NCBI RefSeq assembly: GCF_003352465.1
Contig: NZ_CP031153.1
Coordinates: 4,798,001 to 4,862,000, forward strand
Reading direction: 5' to 3'
Length of the DNA stretch: 64,000 nt
Origin: Kordia sp. SMS9
Lineage (GTDB): Bacteria; Bacteroidota; Bacteroidia; Flavobacteriales; Flavobacteriaceae
Shown: positions 18,839 to 27,048 of the stretch, in pieces
Layout of the letters: every line of letters starts with the position of its first letter
How positions within the stretch are numbered: position 1 is the first letter of the stretch
Program-made: the position numbers and the translations under genes
The notes under the pieces: generated by a model
The model's database searches: none
What the model saw: only the letters and a program-made list of their open reading frames with translations
Told to the model about the DNA's origin: nothing

Positions 18839-19946
18839 ATGCTAACATCAGATCAAATAAAAGATCTTATCAATCGCCTTGGTGCGTTAAGGAGGTATCT
18901 TTGACATAGATGCCAAATTGATTGAAATTGCCAACGAAGAAGAGAAAACGTATGCGCCCAACTTTTGGGACAATCCGAAGGAAGCGGAAATTATTATGAA
19001 ACAACTCCGATCCGAAAAAAAATGGGTTGGTGATTATAATGAAGTTGCTGATTTAATTGGCGATTTAGAAGTTTTGTACGAATTCTACAAGGAAGGTGAT
19101 GCAACTTTGGAAGAAGTGACTGCACAATTTGAAAAAACAACTGCAAAAATTGAAGATTTAGAGTTTCGCAATATGTTATCCGATGAAGGTGACAGCATGA
19201 GTGCTGTGTTACAAATTACAGCGGGCGCGGGCGGCACCGAAAGTTGTGATTGGGCAAGCATGTTGATGCGGATGTATTTGATGTTTGCGGAGAAACAAGG
19301 CTATAAAATCAAAGAGTTGAATTACCAAGAAGGTGATGTAGCAGGAATTAAAACTGTGACTTTAGAAATTGAAGGCGATTACGCGTTTGGTTGGTTGAAA
19401 GGAGAAAATGGCGTACATCGTTTGGTACGAATTTCTCCGTTTGATAGCAATGCCAAACGTCATACTTCGTTTGCGTCTGTATATGTGTATCCTTTGGTTG
19501 ATGATACGATTGAAATTGACATTAATCCCGCAGATATTGAAATTACCACTGCGCGTTCTAGTGGCGCTGGTGGACAAAATGTGAATAAAGTAGAAACGAA
19601 AGTACAGTTGACGCATAAACCTTCTGGCATTCAGATTTCGTGTTCAGAAACGCGTTCGCAACATGACAACCGTACTAGAGCGATGCAAATGTTGAAATCA
19701 CAATTGTATGAGATTGAGTTGAAAAAGCAGCTAGAAGCGCGTGACGATATTGAAGCTGGCAAGATGAAAATAGAATGGGGATCGCAGATTCGGAATTATG
19801 TGATGCATCCGTATAAACTAGTAAAAGATGTGCGTACGGCACACGAAACCGGAAATGTAGATGCTGTAATGGACGGACAGATTGATGAGTTTTTGAAAGC
19901 CTATTTGATGTCAATGGGGCAAAAGAAGGAAGCAGGTGGACTTTGA
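18839..19946 (+). CDS. prfB: Peptide chain release factor 2, expressed by programmed +1 frameshift
   Basis: Release factor 2, terminating at UGA and UAA. The true start is ATG 18839, giving a 21-residue first frame ([21 protein letters not shown]) that hits TGA at 18902-18904. The slip site is CTT-TGA-C with an AGGAGG Shine-Dalgarno-like booster at 18890-18895, the same design as in E. coli. After +1 slippage reading resumes at GAC (18903), giving a product of about 368 residues. The stop-codon recognition tripeptide SPF ([18 protein letters not shown]) marks RF2, and the catalytic GGQ is at about residues 244-246 (19569-19577). RF2 itself controls the shift: scarcity lets ribosomes pause at the TGA. 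An ORF caller starting at the internal TTG 18918 would miss the N-terminus. Confidence 0.96.
18890..18905 (+). promoter_or_regulatory. prfB frameshift signal
   Basis: AGGAGG, then TAT CTT TGA C: an internal anti-SD pairing site three bases from the shifty CTT codon and the in-frame TGA. It differs from E. coli only in the first element (AGGAGG versus AGGGGG). Confidence 0.95.
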
Positions 19947-20340
19947 TTTTAGAACGCTATGCTTCGGCAAGCTCAGCACAAGCGCTTTTAGAATTTTGGT
20001 ATCGCTTCACTCTTGGTATGTTGGTATGTTTCTAAGTGAATTTTTAGTTTTGTTTGAAATGAATTGATACATTTTTAAATTTTCAAATTGCTACATTGTT
20101 AGACACGGATTTGCCTTTAGTATCGCTATCGCTCTTAGTATTTTAGTAAGTTTCGTTGTGAAATTAGAGTTTTATTTGAAATGAATTGACACATTTTCAA
20201 ATTTGCAAATTGCTACATTATTATATGCGCTTTGTTGTTTGACTTTTTCTGCTTGTGCAGAAATTTCTTTTGCAACTCAATCGTCACCTTAAACTTGATT
20301 TAGGGTCTCATAAAAAAGCTGAATTCTAAATACTAACATC
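19947..20340. repeat. Repeat-rich spacer with a degenerate ~122-bp tandem duplication
   Basis: No gene seen. Two related blocks, 20053-20101 and 20175-20222, share tttgaaatgaattga-acat and caaatt-gctacatt. The sequence before each (TATCGCT..CTC-TTAGTAT and TATCGCTTCACTCTTGGTAT) is also related, giving an offset of about 122 bp. The rest is AT-rich spacer. Confidence 0.6.
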
Positions 20341-20417
20341 TCAATACTCAATACTCAATACTCAATACTCAATACTCATTACTAATACCTAATACCTAAT
20401 ACCTAATACCTAATACC
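20341..20417 (+). repeat. Eleven-unit heptamer array upstream of the arsC-like gene
   Basis: Five perfect TCAATAC units, one TCATTAC, then five perfect TAATACC units (77 bp), ending 7 nt before the ATG at 20425. This is a simple-sequence tract able to gain or lose 7-bp units. Confidence 0.9.
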
Positions 20418-20424
20418 TAGAAAA

Positions 20425-20766
20425 ATGCTAAAAATATACCACAATCCACGTTGCCGAAAATCGAGAGAAGGCTTGGCAATTTTGGAAGCTTCCGAAAAAG
20501 ATTTTGAAATTGTAAAGTATTTAGACGATCCACTTTCAGTAGCAGATCTTACGGAAATTATCAAACTGTTGGGAATTGCTCCTTTAACGTTGGTTCGCAA
20601 GAATGAAAAAATTTGGAAAGAAGAGTTTAAAGGCAAAGAGTTATCTGATCAAGATATCATTCAAGCCATGGTAGATCATCCAAAATTGATAGAACGACCT
20701 ATTGTTGTGCACAATGCAAAAGCCGTCATTGGACGACCGCCCGAAGAAATTTCTTCCATCTTATAA
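20425..20766 (+). CDS. ArsC/Spx-family arsenate reductase-like protein
   Basis: A 113-residue thioredoxin-fold protein of the ArsC family. Cys10 in HNPRCRKSREGL is the expected catalytic cysteine, and RPIVVHNAKAVIGRPPEEI near the C-terminus matches the cis-Pro and product-binding Arg region of glutaredoxin-dependent arsenate reductases. No arsenite pump or ArsR gene is nearby, so a general redox role or a YffB-like function is equally possible. The array of heptamers immediately before the start replaces a normal leader. Confidence 0.82.
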   Translation: MLKIYHNPRCRKSREGLAILEASEKDFEIVKYLDDPLSVADLTEIIKLLGIAPLTLVRKNEKIWKEEFKGKELSDQDIIQAMVDHPKLIERPIVVHNAKAVIGRPPEEISSIL

Positions 20767-20921
20767 TATCTCAAACCTAGCGTAAATGCTAGGTTTTGTT
20801 TGATGTATAAATTGGTTAGCCAGTTTAACATAACTTTAACCAACATCCTTTAAACCTTGTCGTTTCTTTGCAGTCGAACCAACATTACAAAAAAGCTATA
20901 TAAAAAAACTACGCACTGAAA

Positions 20922-23348
20922 ATGAAAAACGCACTCCTATTCCTATGCTTTATAGGGACTATTTCTATTGCATTTGGGCAAAATAAAAAGGTAACTATTA
21001 CTGGAAAAGTATTTGAAAAAAACAGTCAAGTTCCGTTAGAATATGCAACAATTATTTTTCAAGACACCGCTAAGAAACGTACGGTTACAGGAGGAATCAC
21101 CGATGCAAAAGGCGCCTTTTCTATCGAGGTAGAAGCAGATATATACGATATTACGATAGAGTTTATCTCGTTTAAATCGCAAGAGGTGAAGGCAAAAGCG
21201 TTGCGTGAAAATATGTCACTTGGAAATTTCTACTTATCCGAAGACTCACAAGCATTGGAAGCTATTGAAGTGATTGCCGAAAAAACAACCGTTCAGCTCA
21301 AATTAGATAAGAAAATTTATAATGTTGGGAAAGATTTAACAGTTCGTGGTGGAACCGTAAGTGATGTGTTGGACAATGTTCCGTCCGTTTCTGTAGATGT
21401 GGAAGGAAATGTGTCACTTCGAGGAAATGATGATGTTCGTATTTTAATCAACGGAAAACCTTCGGGTTTGGTTGGCTTGAATTCTACAGATGCTTTGCGA
21501 CAACTTCCCGCGGAAGCGATTGAAAAGGTAGAAATTATTACGTCGCCTTCTGCACGTTATGACGCCGAAGGAAGTGCTGGAATTTTAAATATTATTTTGC
21601 GTCGAAGCAAATTACAAGGTATTAATGGCGCAGTTACAACCAACGTTTCGCATCCGGAAGGCTATGGAATTTCTGGAAATGTAAACTATCGTACGGGCGA
21701 TTTTAACTTTTTTACGACTTCGGGTTATAATTATCGAAACGTTCCCGGAAATGCCAATACGTTCACAGAATATTTGAATGAAGACGAACCGAATACTTTT
21801 TTGAATGAAAATCGTGAATTTGAACGCATCCGAAAAGGATTTAATTCAAATTTTGGTGTCGAATGGTATATTAATGATAAAACTTCCATTACCACTTCTT
21901 TGGTGTACAGAGATAGCGACAACGAACGTGAAACCTCGAATATTTTAACACAGTTTGATGCTGATTTCAATGTAACGAATGTAAGCACGCGTTTTGATCC
22001 TGAAACTGAAAGTGATAAAACTGTTCAATATGCCGTGAATTTTGACAAGAATTTTGAAAAAAGTGGTCATAAACTCACTGCCGATTTTCAGTATGAAACC
22101 ACAACAGAAGCTGAAAACTCGTTTATTTTGGTGAATGGTGATTTGGCAGAACAAGTCACAACAATTGAAGATCAAAAACGTACATTATTGCAAACCGATT
22201 ATGTAGTTCCGCTTAGTGAAACCGCACAATTTGAATTTGGCTATCGCGGAAATTTTCTCGATTTAACCACCGATTATTTGGTTGCTTTTTTAGAAGAAGA
22301 TGAGTTTGTGGCTGATAGAGATTTGAGCAATGTGTTGAATTATCGCGAATATGTAAACGCGTTTTACACGCAGTACGGCAATAAAATTAACGAGAAATTT
22401 TCCTTCTTGTTAGGTTTGCGTATGGAAGATTCTCGCATTGGAATTAACCAATTGACAAGCGGCGATTTTGAACGAAAAAATTATATAAGCCTCTTCCCTA
22501 CTATAAATATTGGCTATGAAATTTCGGAAGATCAAAGCATTACCTTAGGTTATAACAGAAGGATTCGTAGACCGCGTTCCCGATTTATCAATCCGTTTCC
22601 TTCACGATCAAGTATTACCAATGTTTTTCAAGGAAATCCAGATATTAATCCAAGTTTTTCCAATGCGATTGATGTAGGCTATTTGAATCGTTTTGGAAAG
22701 CTTACGCTGAATTCGTCTATCTATTTTCAACGTTCAACGGATGTGTTTAATTTTATTAGTGAAGATACTGGACAAACTACGATTTTGAATGGTGAAGAAG
22801 TGCCAATTATTCGTAGAACGCCGATTAACTTAGCCAGAAACGATCGTTTTGGATTTGAATTCACACTCACGTACAATCCGTCTCGCAAATGGCGTTTGAA
22901 TGGAAACTTTAACTTGTTCCAATCGTACAATCGTGGCGATTTTAACGGTGTTAATTTTGATGCCGATAATTTAAGTTGGTTTGTTCGCGTGAATAACAAA
23001 GTGACATTGCCATGGAAAATTGATTGGCAAACGCGTTTATTTTACCGCGGACCGAATGAGGATGCACAAAACATTCGCAAAGGATTATTTTCTGCGAATT
23101 TAGCCTTTAGCAAAGATTTATTGAACGACAAAGCGTCTATTGCGTTGAATGTAAGTGATGTGTTCAATTCGCGTGTACGACGTTCGGAATCGTTTACAGA
23201 CACGTTTAGAAGTGAAGGTGAATTCCAATGGCGTGTGCGTACGTTTAATTTGTCGTTTACGTATCGTTTCAACCAGAAAAAAGGACGTGAGCGCAATGGT
23301 AGAGATGGTGACGATGGTGATGATGGCGGTTTTAGTGCTGCTCCGTAA
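20922..23348 (+). CDS. Outer-membrane beta-barrel receptor (TonB-dependent receptor-like)
   Basis: An 808-residue outer-membrane protein with a signal peptide (MKNALLFLCFIGTISIAFGQ), a carboxypeptidase-regulatory-like domain (~25-110, VTITGKVFEKNSQVPLEYATI), a plug (~120-225, VSDVLDNVPSVSVDVEGNVSLRGNDDVRILINGKPSG and VEIITSPSARYDAEGSAGILNII) and an OMP_b-brl_3-type barrel. The last ~20 residues are an odd Gly/Asp/Arg-rich tail (GRDGDDGDDGG) after the final Phe-ending strand, which should protrude from the barrel. Transported ligand unknown. It is monocistronic and closed by the terminator at 23376-23412. Confidence 0.87.
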   Translation: MKNALLFLCFIGTISIAFGQNKKVTITGKVFEKNSQVPLEYATIIFQDTAKKRTVTGGITDAKGAFSIEVEADIYDITIEFISFKSQEVKAKALRENMSLGNFYLSEDSQALEAIEVIAEKTTVQLKLDKKIYNVGKDLTVRGGTVSDVLDNVPSVSVDVEGNVSLRGNDDVRILINGKPSGLVGLNSTDALRQLPAEAIEKVEIITSPSARYDAEGSAGILNIILRRSKLQGINGAVTTNVSHPEGYGISGNVNYRTGDFNFFTTSGYNYRNVPGNANTFTEYLNEDEPNTFLNENREFERIRKGFNSNFGVEWYINDKTSITTSLVYRDSDNERETSNILTQFDADFNVTNVSTRFDPETESDKTVQYAVNFDKNFEKSGHKLTADFQYETTTEAENSFILVNGDLAEQVTTIEDQKRTLLQTDYVVPLSETAQFEFGYRGNFLDLTTDYLVAFLEEDEFVADRDLSNVLNYREYVNAFYTQYGNKINEKFSFLLGLRMEDSRIGINQLTSGDFERKNYISLFPTINIGYEISEDQSITLGYNRRIRRPRSRFINPFPSRSSITNVFQGNPDINPSFSNAIDVGYLNRFGKLTLNSSIYFQRSTDVFNFISEDTGQTTILNGEEVPIIRRTPINLARNDRFGFEFTLTYNPSRKWRLNGNFNLFQSYNRGDFNGVNFDADNLSWFVRVNNKVTLPWKIDWQTRLFYRGPNEDAQNIRKGLFSANLAFSKDLLNDKASIALNVSDVFNSRVRRSESFTDTFRSEGEFQWRVRTFNLSFTYRFNQKKGRERNGRDGDDGDDGGFSAAP

Positions 23349-23375
23349 TTCATTAAGTACATAAAAATAATATTC

Positions 23376-23412
23376 AAAAAAGCTACATAACCGAAATGTA
23401 GCTTTTTTTTAG
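23376..23412 (+). terminator. Terminator after the receptor gene
   Basis: AAAAGCTACAT / ATGTAGCTTTT stem with a 7-nt loop and eight T residues. Confidence 0.9.
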
Positions 23413-23510
23413 GAAAAAGCTTACGTAATTCTTGCTGATTCGCATGATAAATTCATGTTGTCTTTTTGAGTTTTCTACTTTTTTAGTACTTTAGGAATCT
23501 ATAAAACAAA

Positions 23511-24113
23511 ATGATCATGGCACACGCAGCACCGAAAACCGCAAGTTCCGATAGAATTAAACTTCCTTTTACGTTTGATGCCGAAAAAATGTTGGCAGAG
23601 TTTGAAGCGTTAAAGTTGCAACAGTTTGAATATTACAATGTGATTCCGCTTCGTGCACCAGCGCATACCGTTGATACTTCATTGCCGTTTCCGCCTCCAG
23701 CCGATGACTATGCAGATGGTTCTTGGTGCGATTGGTTGGACACCGATTATTTAAAAAGTTCGCCATACCTAAATGAAGTAATAAACACGTTTAAAGCGAA
23801 TACTAAAGTCACTTTGGTACGTTTGTTACGTTTGGCACCAAATTCTGTGGTACAGCAACATACCGATCCGACCTTAGGCTTGGAAGTGCATCAATCTGTG
23901 ATTCGTTTGACGGTTCCAATTTTAAACAAAGATGGCATTCAATTCTTTCTGAACGACACCGAAGTGCCGATGCAACCTGGCGAATGTTGGTATTTACGCT
24001 TAACCGATCCGCACAGAGTTATTAATAATGGAGAAACGGAACGCGTGAATTTGACGATTGACATGATTCCGAATGAATGGATTCGCAACATCATTCAACA
24101 AAGTGATGTGTAA
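23511..24113 (+). CDS. Aspartyl/asparaginyl beta-hydroxylase-like dioxygenase
   Basis: A 200-residue protein of the Asp_Arg_Hydrox cupin family (Fe(II)/2-oxoglutarate type). The core is LLRLAPNSVVQQHTDPTLGLEV, with the HxD-like metal pair, then IRLTVPILN, the GECWYLRLTDPHRVINNG segment with the distal His, and a conserved Arg after it (ERVNLTI). The ATG at 23511 or 23517 can both serve. It lies 64 bp before rebB on the same strand with no terminator between, so the two may be co-transcribed. A natural substrate cannot be named; modification of a neighbouring protein is possible but speculative. Confidence 0.75.
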   Translation: MIMAHAAPKTASSDRIKLPFTFDAEKMLAEFEALKLQQFEYYNVIPLRAPAHTVDTSLPFPPPADDYADGSWCDWLDTDYLKSSPYLNEVINTFKANTKVTLVRLLRLAPNSVVQQHTDPTLGLEVHQSVIRLTVPILNKDGIQFFLNDTEVPMQPGECWYLRLTDPHRVINNGETERVNLTIDMIPNEWIRNIIQQSDV

Positions 24114-24177
24114 CTTTTATGGCACAAAAAAGCCTACATTATAATTGAATTCTTTTTCAGAAATAAAACTATCTATT

Positions 24178-24480
24178 ATGACAAAAAAAACAAATCCACA
24201 ATCTAAACGTTTTCCAACAGCTGTAAACGACCAAATTACAGATGCTGTGACACAAGTAAATACAAAAGTGCTTGGTGATGAACCTGCAATAGCTATGGAA
24301 AATCTTATGCAAGCTACTTCGCAAGCATTAAGTAATGCTGCACACAATGCAACTACGAGTCAAACTTCTAATACCGAAACTGCACAGGCAGCCACCACAC
24401 AAGGTGTCGAAACCTTATACAGCATTGATACTGCAAGTACAGCTGTTGCAACGAGTGAGATTTTAAAAGACAGTGAATAA
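24178..24480 (+). CDS. R-body protein, RebB family
   Basis: A 100-residue RebB-family R-body structural protein. R-bodies are cytoplasmic protein ribbons rolled into a coil that extend forcefully on a trigger such as low pH, and were first known from Caedibacter killer symbionts. The family hallmarks are clear: FPTAVNDQITDAVTQVNTKVLGDEPAIAMENL (residues 12-43), then AQAATTQGVETLYSIDTASTAVAT (69-92). The start chosen is ATG 24178, since the in-frame TTG at 24145 would add a sequence foreign to the family. Only one reb gene is seen here, whereas typical loci carry several. A terminator follows directly. Confidence 0.88.
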   Translation: MTKKTNPQSKRFPTAVNDQITDAVTQVNTKVLGDEPAIAMENLMQATSQALSNAAHNATTSQTSNTETAQAATTQGVETLYSIDTASTAVATSEILKDSE

Positions 24481-24512
24481 TTAATCTAAGTTTTTATTCA
24501 AAATAGGATATA

Positions 24513-24538
24513 CAGCGAACTTCGGTTCGCTTTTTTTA
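24513..24538 (+). terminator. Terminator after rebB-like gene
   Basis: AGCGAA-CTTCGG-TTCGCT hairpin with an inner CTTCGG-type loop and seven T residues, 33 nt after the rebB stop. Confidence 0.88.
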
Positions 24539-24619
24539 TGCTGCAACTTTTTGATTTCGTTCCAAAAAAGGAGTGTTTCCTTCCATTTATTTACAAACAA
24601 AAAACAAATTAGTATCTCT

Positions 24620-24661
24620 TTGTATAGAATTGCTACACTAAAAAATAGTAATTCTATACAA
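24620..24661 (+). promoter_or_regulatory. Long inverted repeat in the leader of the first tagged-protein gene
   Basis: TTGTATAGAATT pairs perfectly with AATTCTATACAA, and the stem continues through a G-T pair and CTA/TAG around an A-rich loop (CACTAAAAAA). It ends 30 nt before the ATG at 24692. It could be a dimeric-regulator operator or a 5'-UTR hairpin. It is not followed by a T run, so it is not a terminator. Confidence 0.6.
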
Positions 24662-24691
24662 TCAAATTCATAACCAATTAAAACTTTAAAG

Positions 24692-25468
24692 ATGAACACA
24701 AAACAAAAATTAGAAAAAATTAAAAAACTTGTTAACGATGTTGAAAATGAGATTTCTAATCAAAATGAATATCAAATTCCAGGCATCGTATTAGATGATT
24801 CTTATTTTAATCACTCAGTTATTAAAAACATACCTGATCCAAATCTTAATTTGGAACATGCGACAGAAGGGCAACTGAAAAGTTTAATAAATTACTTGAT
24901 AAATTCTGACAAAGCACCTAAAACATTGCAGAATACTTTGCATGCCAACGAATCCGAAATTGTAGAATTAGCAAAAGAATACCTTACAAATGATAATACA
25001 AAACCTCAAGAAATTGAAAATCATTATGAACAACTCTACCAAAGTTACATGAATGAGGGTAAAGATAAAAAAGTTTTGATTCAACCTACAATAGGAACCT
25101 TGCGAGATGAAAATCATATTTATACTTCCGTATACTTTTTTGAAAATTATGAATATTTTATGAAAAAGGAAGATTTTAAGATTTATCAAAATTTTACTAT
25201 TTCAGAAGACGGAAGCCCGCAACTAAACTATTATGTCTGTTTTAATTTAACTACTAAAAGTAAAGGTAGCACCTATAGAATGCGAAAGTTTACCATTAAA
25301 AATCACAGTGAAAAATATGCTACTGTAAATACTACTACTAATGAACTTACGGAACAAAAACTTAATATTGACAACATTAAGAATATTATGGTAACTGTAA
25401 TCAATGAAGACCCAGAAACTTCTCGCGGAACAGTGACAACCGTTACGCAACCTACAAGCGATGATTAA
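24692..25468 (+). CDS. Uncharacterised protein with SRGTVTTVTQPT C-terminal tag (copy 1)
   Basis: A 258-residue protein not recognised as a named family. There is no signal peptide or membrane segment. An N-terminal helical region (KLEKIKKLVNDVENEI) precedes a variable middle and a C-terminal beta-rich domain (~125-258) with LIQPTIGTLRDENHIYTSVYFFENY, FKIYQNFTISEDG, LNYYVCFNL and YRMRKFTIKN. The end is INEDPETSRGTVTTVTQPTSDD. The next gene shares the whole C-terminal domain and the tag; the third shares the tag and a looser domain. It is the first gene of the cluster downstream of rebB. A role with the R-body or as exported or loaded cargo is inference from linkage only. Confidence 0.85.
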   Translation: MNTKQKLEKIKKLVNDVENEISNQNEYQIPGIVLDDSYFNHSVIKNIPDPNLNLEHATEGQLKSLINYLINSDKAPKTLQNTLHANESEIVELAKEYLTNDNTKPQEIENHYEQLYQSYMNEGKDKKVLIQPTIGTLRDENHIYTSVYFFENYEYFMKKEDFKIYQNFTISEDGSPQLNYYVCFNLTTKSKGSTYRMRKFTIKNHSEKYATVNTTTNELTEQKLNIDNIKNIMVTVINEDPETSRGTVTTVTQPTSDD

Positions 25469-25517
25469 AGTAAAGAGGCGTCATCTGAAAAGCCTTAAGA
25501 GAGTAGGAATAACTAAT
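25461..25517 (+). CDS. Possible 18-codon leader ORF inside the shared 5' element (copy A)
   Basis: ATG 25461 lies inside the GAT GAT TAA end of the preceding gene, so its translation could be coupled. The frame reads MIKVKRRHLKSLKRVGITN and stops at TAA. It runs through the conserved element 25477-25508. The element at 26259 gives a similar frame (KRRYLKSLNRVGEI) but without a start codon, and the element at 29805 shifts frame after LKSL. Coding status is therefore doubtful, and the conservation may be at the RNA or DNA level. Confidence 0.25.
25477..25508 (+). promoter_or_regulatory. Shared leader element, copy A
   Basis: GGCG-n2-ATCTGAAAAGCCTTA-n2-AGAGTAGGA, 25 nt before the ATG at 25534. 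An AGGC/GCCT pairing can form a small hairpin with the GAAAA stretch in the loop. Copies B and C lie before 26312 and 29859. Confidence 0.7.
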
Positions 25518-25533
25518 TAAAACCATTGAAATT

Positions 25534-26229
25534 ATGAGTACAACAAATACTAAAACGGGAAATATCGAAGAATCCACTATTCATCCTATCTATGGGACTT
25601 GTTTGAAAAAAGAAAATTATGATTATCACCTAGTTATAGACAATGTTCCTGATCCAAATAATCGTTTTTTTAAAACCATTAAAGTTGAAAGTACAAAAAA
25701 ATTCATTAATAGATTTATCAAGTCATTGAGTAGTTTAAAATATAAAAAAGCAAAAAAAATATTAAAGCAAAGATTCCACGGAACAAAAAGAGACGGTGGC
25801 GAAATTGAAAAAGAAATCTCTCGTCTTATTAATAATCAAAAAGATATCATGTTGCAACCAACCATAGGGCATGTTAGAGATAGAGAAGATGCTAATATTT
25901 ATTCTAATGTTTATTTTTTTGAAAACTTCAAACATAAGATAGATCAATTTAAGAAAGGTAATTTCAAAATATATCAAGACTTAATAATTGGTTCCAATGG
26001 AAATAAAAGAATTAATTATTATATCTGTTTTAGAAAAGGAGATAAAAAGAGAGGAAAAGTATACAGACAGCATAAGTTTTCAATTAAAAATGCCGCTTTA
26101 CCTAATGGTATAAGTGTTTCAGAGATTTCAGAAATAGAAGTGTTTTTTATTAACCTAAATCCGAAAACCTCCAGAGGAACAGTAACCACTGTTACCCAAC
26201 CAACTAAAGATCCTAATACCAATTTATAA
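25534..26229 (+). CDS. Uncharacterised protein with SRGTVTTVTQPT C-terminal tag (copy 2)
   Basis: A 231-residue homologue of the preceding protein. The shared C-terminal domain shows LQPTIGHVRDREDANIYSNVYFFENF, FKIYQDLIIGSNG, INYYICFRKG, YRQHKFSIKN and the last strand EIEVFFINLNPK, then TSRGTVTTVTQPT and a short tail. The N-terminal ~100 residues, rich in Lys, are unrelated to copy 1 apart from a VPDPN/IPDPN motif (NVPDPNNRF). There is no signal peptide. Tag codons differ from copy 1 at many synonymous positions, so the tag is kept by selection on the protein. Function unknown. Confidence 0.85.
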   Translation: MSTTNTKTGNIEESTIHPIYGTCLKKENYDYHLVIDNVPDPNNRFFKTIKVESTKKFINRFIKSLSSLKYKKAKKILKQRFHGTKRDGGEIEKEISRLINNQKDIMLQPTIGHVRDREDANIYSNVYFFENFKHKIDQFKKGNFKIYQDLIIGSNGNKRINYYICFRKGDKKRGKVYRQHKFSIKNAALPNGISVSEISEIEVFFINLNPKTSRGTVTTVTQPTKDPNTNL

Positions 26230-26258
26230 AAACAAAAAATAATATTACTAAACAAAAC

Positions 26259-26290
26259 GGCGGTATCTGAAAAGCCTTAATAGAGTAGGA
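26259..26290 (+). promoter_or_regulatory. Shared leader element, copy B
   Basis: GGCGGT-ATCTGAAAAGCCTTA-ATAGAGTAGGA, 21 nt before the ATG at 26312. It agrees with copy A at about 27 of 32 positions. Confidence 0.7.
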
Positions 26291-26311
26291 GAAATTTAAA
26301 AATTATATATT

Positions 26312-26899
26312 ATGAGTTTACTTATACCTGGAAGAAAAATTTTTGATGCAGCAAAAACACCTATTAATAATATTAACAAAAATGTTAATTCGGTTTTTGG
26401 CTGTTTTAATGGAGATTCAATAATTCTGACTACCCATGAAAAGACTGATTTAAGTATTCTTAATGGGAATTCGTTACCTCCAGCCATAGTTGCAATATCA
26501 GAAACTTCACCTAGTAACATTATTGAATCTATTAAGGTAAAAGGCCTGGTTTTGATACAAGATTCCACTGTTTTAACATCTGAAGATTGGCAAGTTCATT
26601 ATGCTATCACTTTTGATTCGCAAGGAGGAAATACCCCTTCAGACAATACTAATTCTGTTCCTCAATTTTACAAAATCTTAATATATCTATGCTATAATCA
26701 GAATATTAATCCCACATCTACAAAATTCAATTTATATGCATTCGATATTAATTTTTCTACAGATGCTATACCAGATCAAAGTGGTAATTTTTATCCGCTT
26801 GAATCTATAAAAACCGTAGAAGTTTTTGTTCTTGATAAAGATCCAAAAACTTCTCGAGGAACTGTAACAACCGTAACACAACCTACAAATGGAAGTTAA
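26312..26899 (+). CDS. Uncharacterised protein with SRGTVTTVTQPT C-terminal tag (copy 3)
   Basis: A 195-residue protein, the most divergent of the three. The N-terminal part (LIPGRKIFDAAKTPINNINKNVNSVF) is unlike the others. The C-terminal half has the same order of beta segments (LVLIQDSTVLTS, VHYAITFDSQGG, FYKILIYLCYN, FNLYAFDINFS, TVEVFVLDKDPK) and then the invariant TSRGTVTTVTQPT with a three-residue tail. There is no export signal. It closes the three-gene run and is followed by a terminator. Function unknown; the shared C-terminal tag suggests a common partner, carrier or processing step. Confidence 0.85.
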   Translation: MSLLIPGRKIFDAAKTPINNINKNVNSVFGCFNGDSIILTTHEKTDLSILNGNSLPPAIVAISETSPSNIIESIKVKGLVLIQDSTVLTSEDWQVHYAITFDSQGGNTPSDNTNSVPQFYKILIYLCYNQNINPTSTKFNLYAFDINFSTDAIPDQSGNFYPLESIKTVEVFVLDKDPKTSRGTVTTVTQPTNGS

Positions 26900-26977
26900 A
26901 GCAACAATTTCAGATGTTTAAAATAATTGAATTTATTCACAAAATCTTAAAACATCTTTAATTTTCAATAAATTATA

Positions 26978-27008
26978 AAGTAGTGATTGTACAATTGCTA
27001 CTTTTTTT
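26978..27008 (+). terminator. Terminator after the tagged-protein cluster
   Basis: AAAGTAG / CTACTTT stem enclosing the self-complementary ATTGTACAAT, followed by T residues; 80 nt past the stop at 26899. Confidence 0.75.
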
Positions 27009-27048
27009 AATACTAAAATTTTACCTAAATTGTATAAAAAAATAGCAA

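Noticed and set aside
16077-20424. Short regular repeats as a CRISPR array
   Set aside because: Units are only 7 bp, with no spacers, and no cas genes are present.
24145-24177. TTG start 33 nt upstream for the RebB gene
   Set aside because: The added residues are not like the RebB N-terminus, and an ATG follows at 24178 that gives the family's usual length.
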